Part shown: positions 62,494 through 64,000 of the stretch, in pieces
Layout: each line of letters begins with the position of its first letter
How positions within the stretch are numbered: the stretch's first letter is position 1
Assembly: GCA_022822905.1 (NCBI GenBank)
Contig: JAJDYE010000007.1
Span: forward strand, 62,001-126,000
Direction: 5' to 3'
Source: Acidimicrobiia bacterium
GTDB taxonomy: Bacteria > Actinomycetota > Acidimicrobiia > Acidimicrobiales > Bin134
DNA: 64,000 bases
Program-made: the position numbers and the translations under genes
The notes under the pieces: generated by a model
The model's database searches: none
What the model saw: the letters and a program-made list of their open reading frames with translations, nothing else
What the model was told of the DNA's origin: nothing

Positions 62494-64000
62494 TCACCCA
62501 GCCGCGGCCATCCGGGCTTCAAGATCAAGCGCTCGGGGACTCACCGACAAGTCGAAGTCGGTGCTGCCCAGCGTCCCGGGGTTCCACACTTCTCGATCCA
62601 CCATCCACTGGGCCCAGCCCGAGAACCAGCCGTCGTGGTACGACTCGAACTGGGGCGCCCACCAGTCGCGAAGCGGCATGCGGGTGGTGCGGTGGTTGGC
62701 CAGATCGGGAGCTGAGGCGGCGATGTTGCTCTCGGCCAGGGCGAGCACGAAATCGGCGGAGGCGTGCTGCGCCGATGCGCTATCGGTCCATTGGAGCCCC
62801 TCGTAATCGCGGAGGTACCACAGGTTGGGCACTGAGATAGCAGTGTCCACCGCCACCGTCACCGGCCCCTCGCCAATCGACTGGCTGTACGCGTTGAGCG
62901 CTTCGATGCGATGCACGGTGTTCACGTAGTCGTGGGTGGTGTGGACCTGGGTTAACAGCTCCCGCGGATCGCGCTGGTTCACATAGTTGGTTCTCCACCC
63001 GAAGAACAGCGTGGTGGCCACCAGCCCGGCAACCACTGCCCACACCGGCAGCATCCACAACTTCCTCCGAGCCCGCCACAGCACCGCCACGCCGTAGCCG
63101 GCCAGAACGGCCATGGGCACCACGATGTGAAGCGCCAGCCAGGGAAACCGCTCGCTGGCCCAGGAGTATGAGAACCAGCTGGCCACCGCGGTCCACACCA
63201 TGAACTTGCCCACAAAAGTGGGATTGCGGAACACATGGACCGTGCCGATAACCGCCAGGATGCACACCAGGTATTCGTAGAGCGGGATGGTGTACAGGTA
63301 GTAGTGCCAGGGCTCGCTGCCCCGGTTGGTGTCCTGTTCGCCCCGCCAATAGGTGATGCCCTCGGTGAAGCCCTCGGCGAACCCATCGGGCTCTCTGAAG
63401 AACTCCGTGAACCACAGGGCGAAGAACAACAGGAACACCGCGGCGGCCAGCACCCACCCCCATCCGGGCACGCGCCTAACGGCCCGCACCAACGGGAGCT
63501 CCCATATCGACTGGGGGCTGGCCAACATGAGCAGAACCATCACCATGAGCACCCCGTAGATGCCCAGAGTTAGGAACACCTCCACGTCGTAGTAGCCGCT
63601 GAACCCGAAGGCGACGCCCATGGGCACCAGCCCGGCGGGCAGCATCCACCCCCACCCGGCGAGTCCACCACGCTGCCCCTCGAGGTCTCCGGCGAAGTTG
63701 CTCGGGGGCGGCTCAGCGTTTCCGGCTCGTGCCTGCCGGGCCGCCTGCTCGGCCAGCAGGGCCAAGAAGAAGCCGCCGAAGATGAACACCACGATGAAGG
63801 TGGTCTCTTTGACCGCAAAGCCCGCGGCCAGCAAGAACCCGAACAGCGAGGGCAGCAGCAGCCGGGGCCGGTCCAGGAACCGCACGATCACCACCATCAT
63901 GGCCAGGGTGATGAACGCGGTGATCGAGTCTTCCCGGCCCAGCCGGGTCATGTACAGGGAGATGGGGCTGAAGGCCAGCACCGCACAGGCGACCAGGGTT
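62494..64000 (-). CDS. Agl23-like (TIGR03663) membrane protein, C-terminal part, cut by window end
   Basis: Only the C-terminal about 500 residues are seen; the N-terminus lies beyond 64000. SPISLYMTRLGREDSITAF is the conserved Asp/Glu-rich loop of GT-C glycosyltransferases near an early membrane helix. About nine hydrophobic segments follow, then a soluble C-terminal domain (about 360-495). The pattern fits the TIGR03663 family, described as flippase activity-associated Agl23. Activity unproven. Confidence 0.8.
   Translation of the reverse strand, partial: TLVACAVLAFSPISLYMTRLGREDSITAFITLAMMVVIVRFLDRPRLLLPSLFGFLLAAGFAVKETTFIVVFIFGGFFLALLAEQAARQARAGNAEPPPSNFAGDLEGQRGGLAGWGWMLPAGLVPMGVAFGFSGYYDVEVFLTLGIYGVLMVMVLLMLASPQSIWELPLVRAVRRVPGWGWVLAAAVFLLFFALWFTEFFREPDGFAEGFTEGITYWRGEQDTNRGSEPWHYYLYTIPLYEYLVCILAVIGTVHVFRNPTFVGKFMVWTAVASWFSYSWASERFPWLALHIVVPMAVLAGYGVAVLWRARRKLWMLPVWAVVAGLVATTLFFGWRTNYVNQRDPRELLTQVHTTHDYVNTVHRIEALNAYSQSIGEGPVTVAVDTAISVPNLWYLRDYEGLQWTDSASAQHASADFVLALAESNIAASAPDLANHRTTRMPLRDWWAPQFESYHDGWFSGWAQWMVDREVWNPGTLGSTDFDLSVSPRALDLEARMAAAG

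Overview
The window is high-GC DNA packed with protein genes, apparently from a free-living aerobic actinobacterium. The best guess is class Acidimicrobiia or a near relative. Pointers are a mycothiol-type maleylpyruvate isomerase-fold protein, a gephyrin-like MoeA near a GlpR-like membrane protein, DXS for isoprenoids, a luciferase-like (possibly F420-dependent) monooxygenase, and many SDR, acyl-CoA dehydrogenase, thiolase and crotonase genes. The taxonomic call is inference. The only RNA gene recognised is tRNA-Ala(CGC). No rRNA, CRISPR array or insertion sequence was seen.

Region 1 to 17 kb is catabolic. A minus-strand unit (KamA-family radical SAM protein, CoA-transferase A and B, class III aminotransferase) faces an RpiR-type regulator across an intergenic region with a perfect 16-bp palindrome, and reads like a route from an alpha-amino acid through a beta-amino acid and beta-keto acid to a 3-oxoacyl-CoA. 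Next comes a tightly packed ten-gene minus-strand operon (14964 down to 4675): a three-subunit molybdenum hydroxylase, a nitrilase-DUF2848 fusion, a cupin and a complete Liv-type ABC importer. It is divergent from a GntR/FCD regulator and a luciferase-like monooxygenase. It looks like uptake plus oxidation and hydrolysis of a nitrogen-containing organic compound.

Region 17 to 27 kb holds an SDR-thiolase-acyl-CoA dehydrogenase unit, a NERD-domain protein with zinc ribbons, a frameshifted RelE-like toxin, a membrane-anchored sulfite-oxidase-fold molybdoenzyme, RsgA and two more SDRs, one of which lacks the catalytic lysine.

Region 27.2 to 34.9 kb is a defence island. It has a complete four-gene type II CBASS operon (CD-NTase, Cap2 E1/E2, Cap3 JAMM protease, Cap4 nuclease-SAVED effector), each gene overlapping the next by 4 nt. 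It is followed by a convergent restriction-modification pair: an N6-adenine methyltransferase and an endonuclease that resembles the MamI family.

Region 35 to 64 kb is mostly core genome: a DUF7064-like/phosphotransferase cluster, tRNA-Ala, molybdenum cofactor genes (moaC, moaA, moeA/glp) with a GlpR-like protein and PlsY, FmdB-like protein, methylthioadenosine phosphorylase, a SAF-domain protein, UppP, TldD/TldE, a TPP enzyme, membrane lipid genes with DXS, a UvrD-like helicase translationally coupled to a GNAT/DUF1778 toxin-antitoxin pair, an amidohydrolase, an NfuA-like Fe-S protein, an ABC-2 exporter, a crotonase, and the C-terminal part of an Agl23-like membrane protein cut by the window end.
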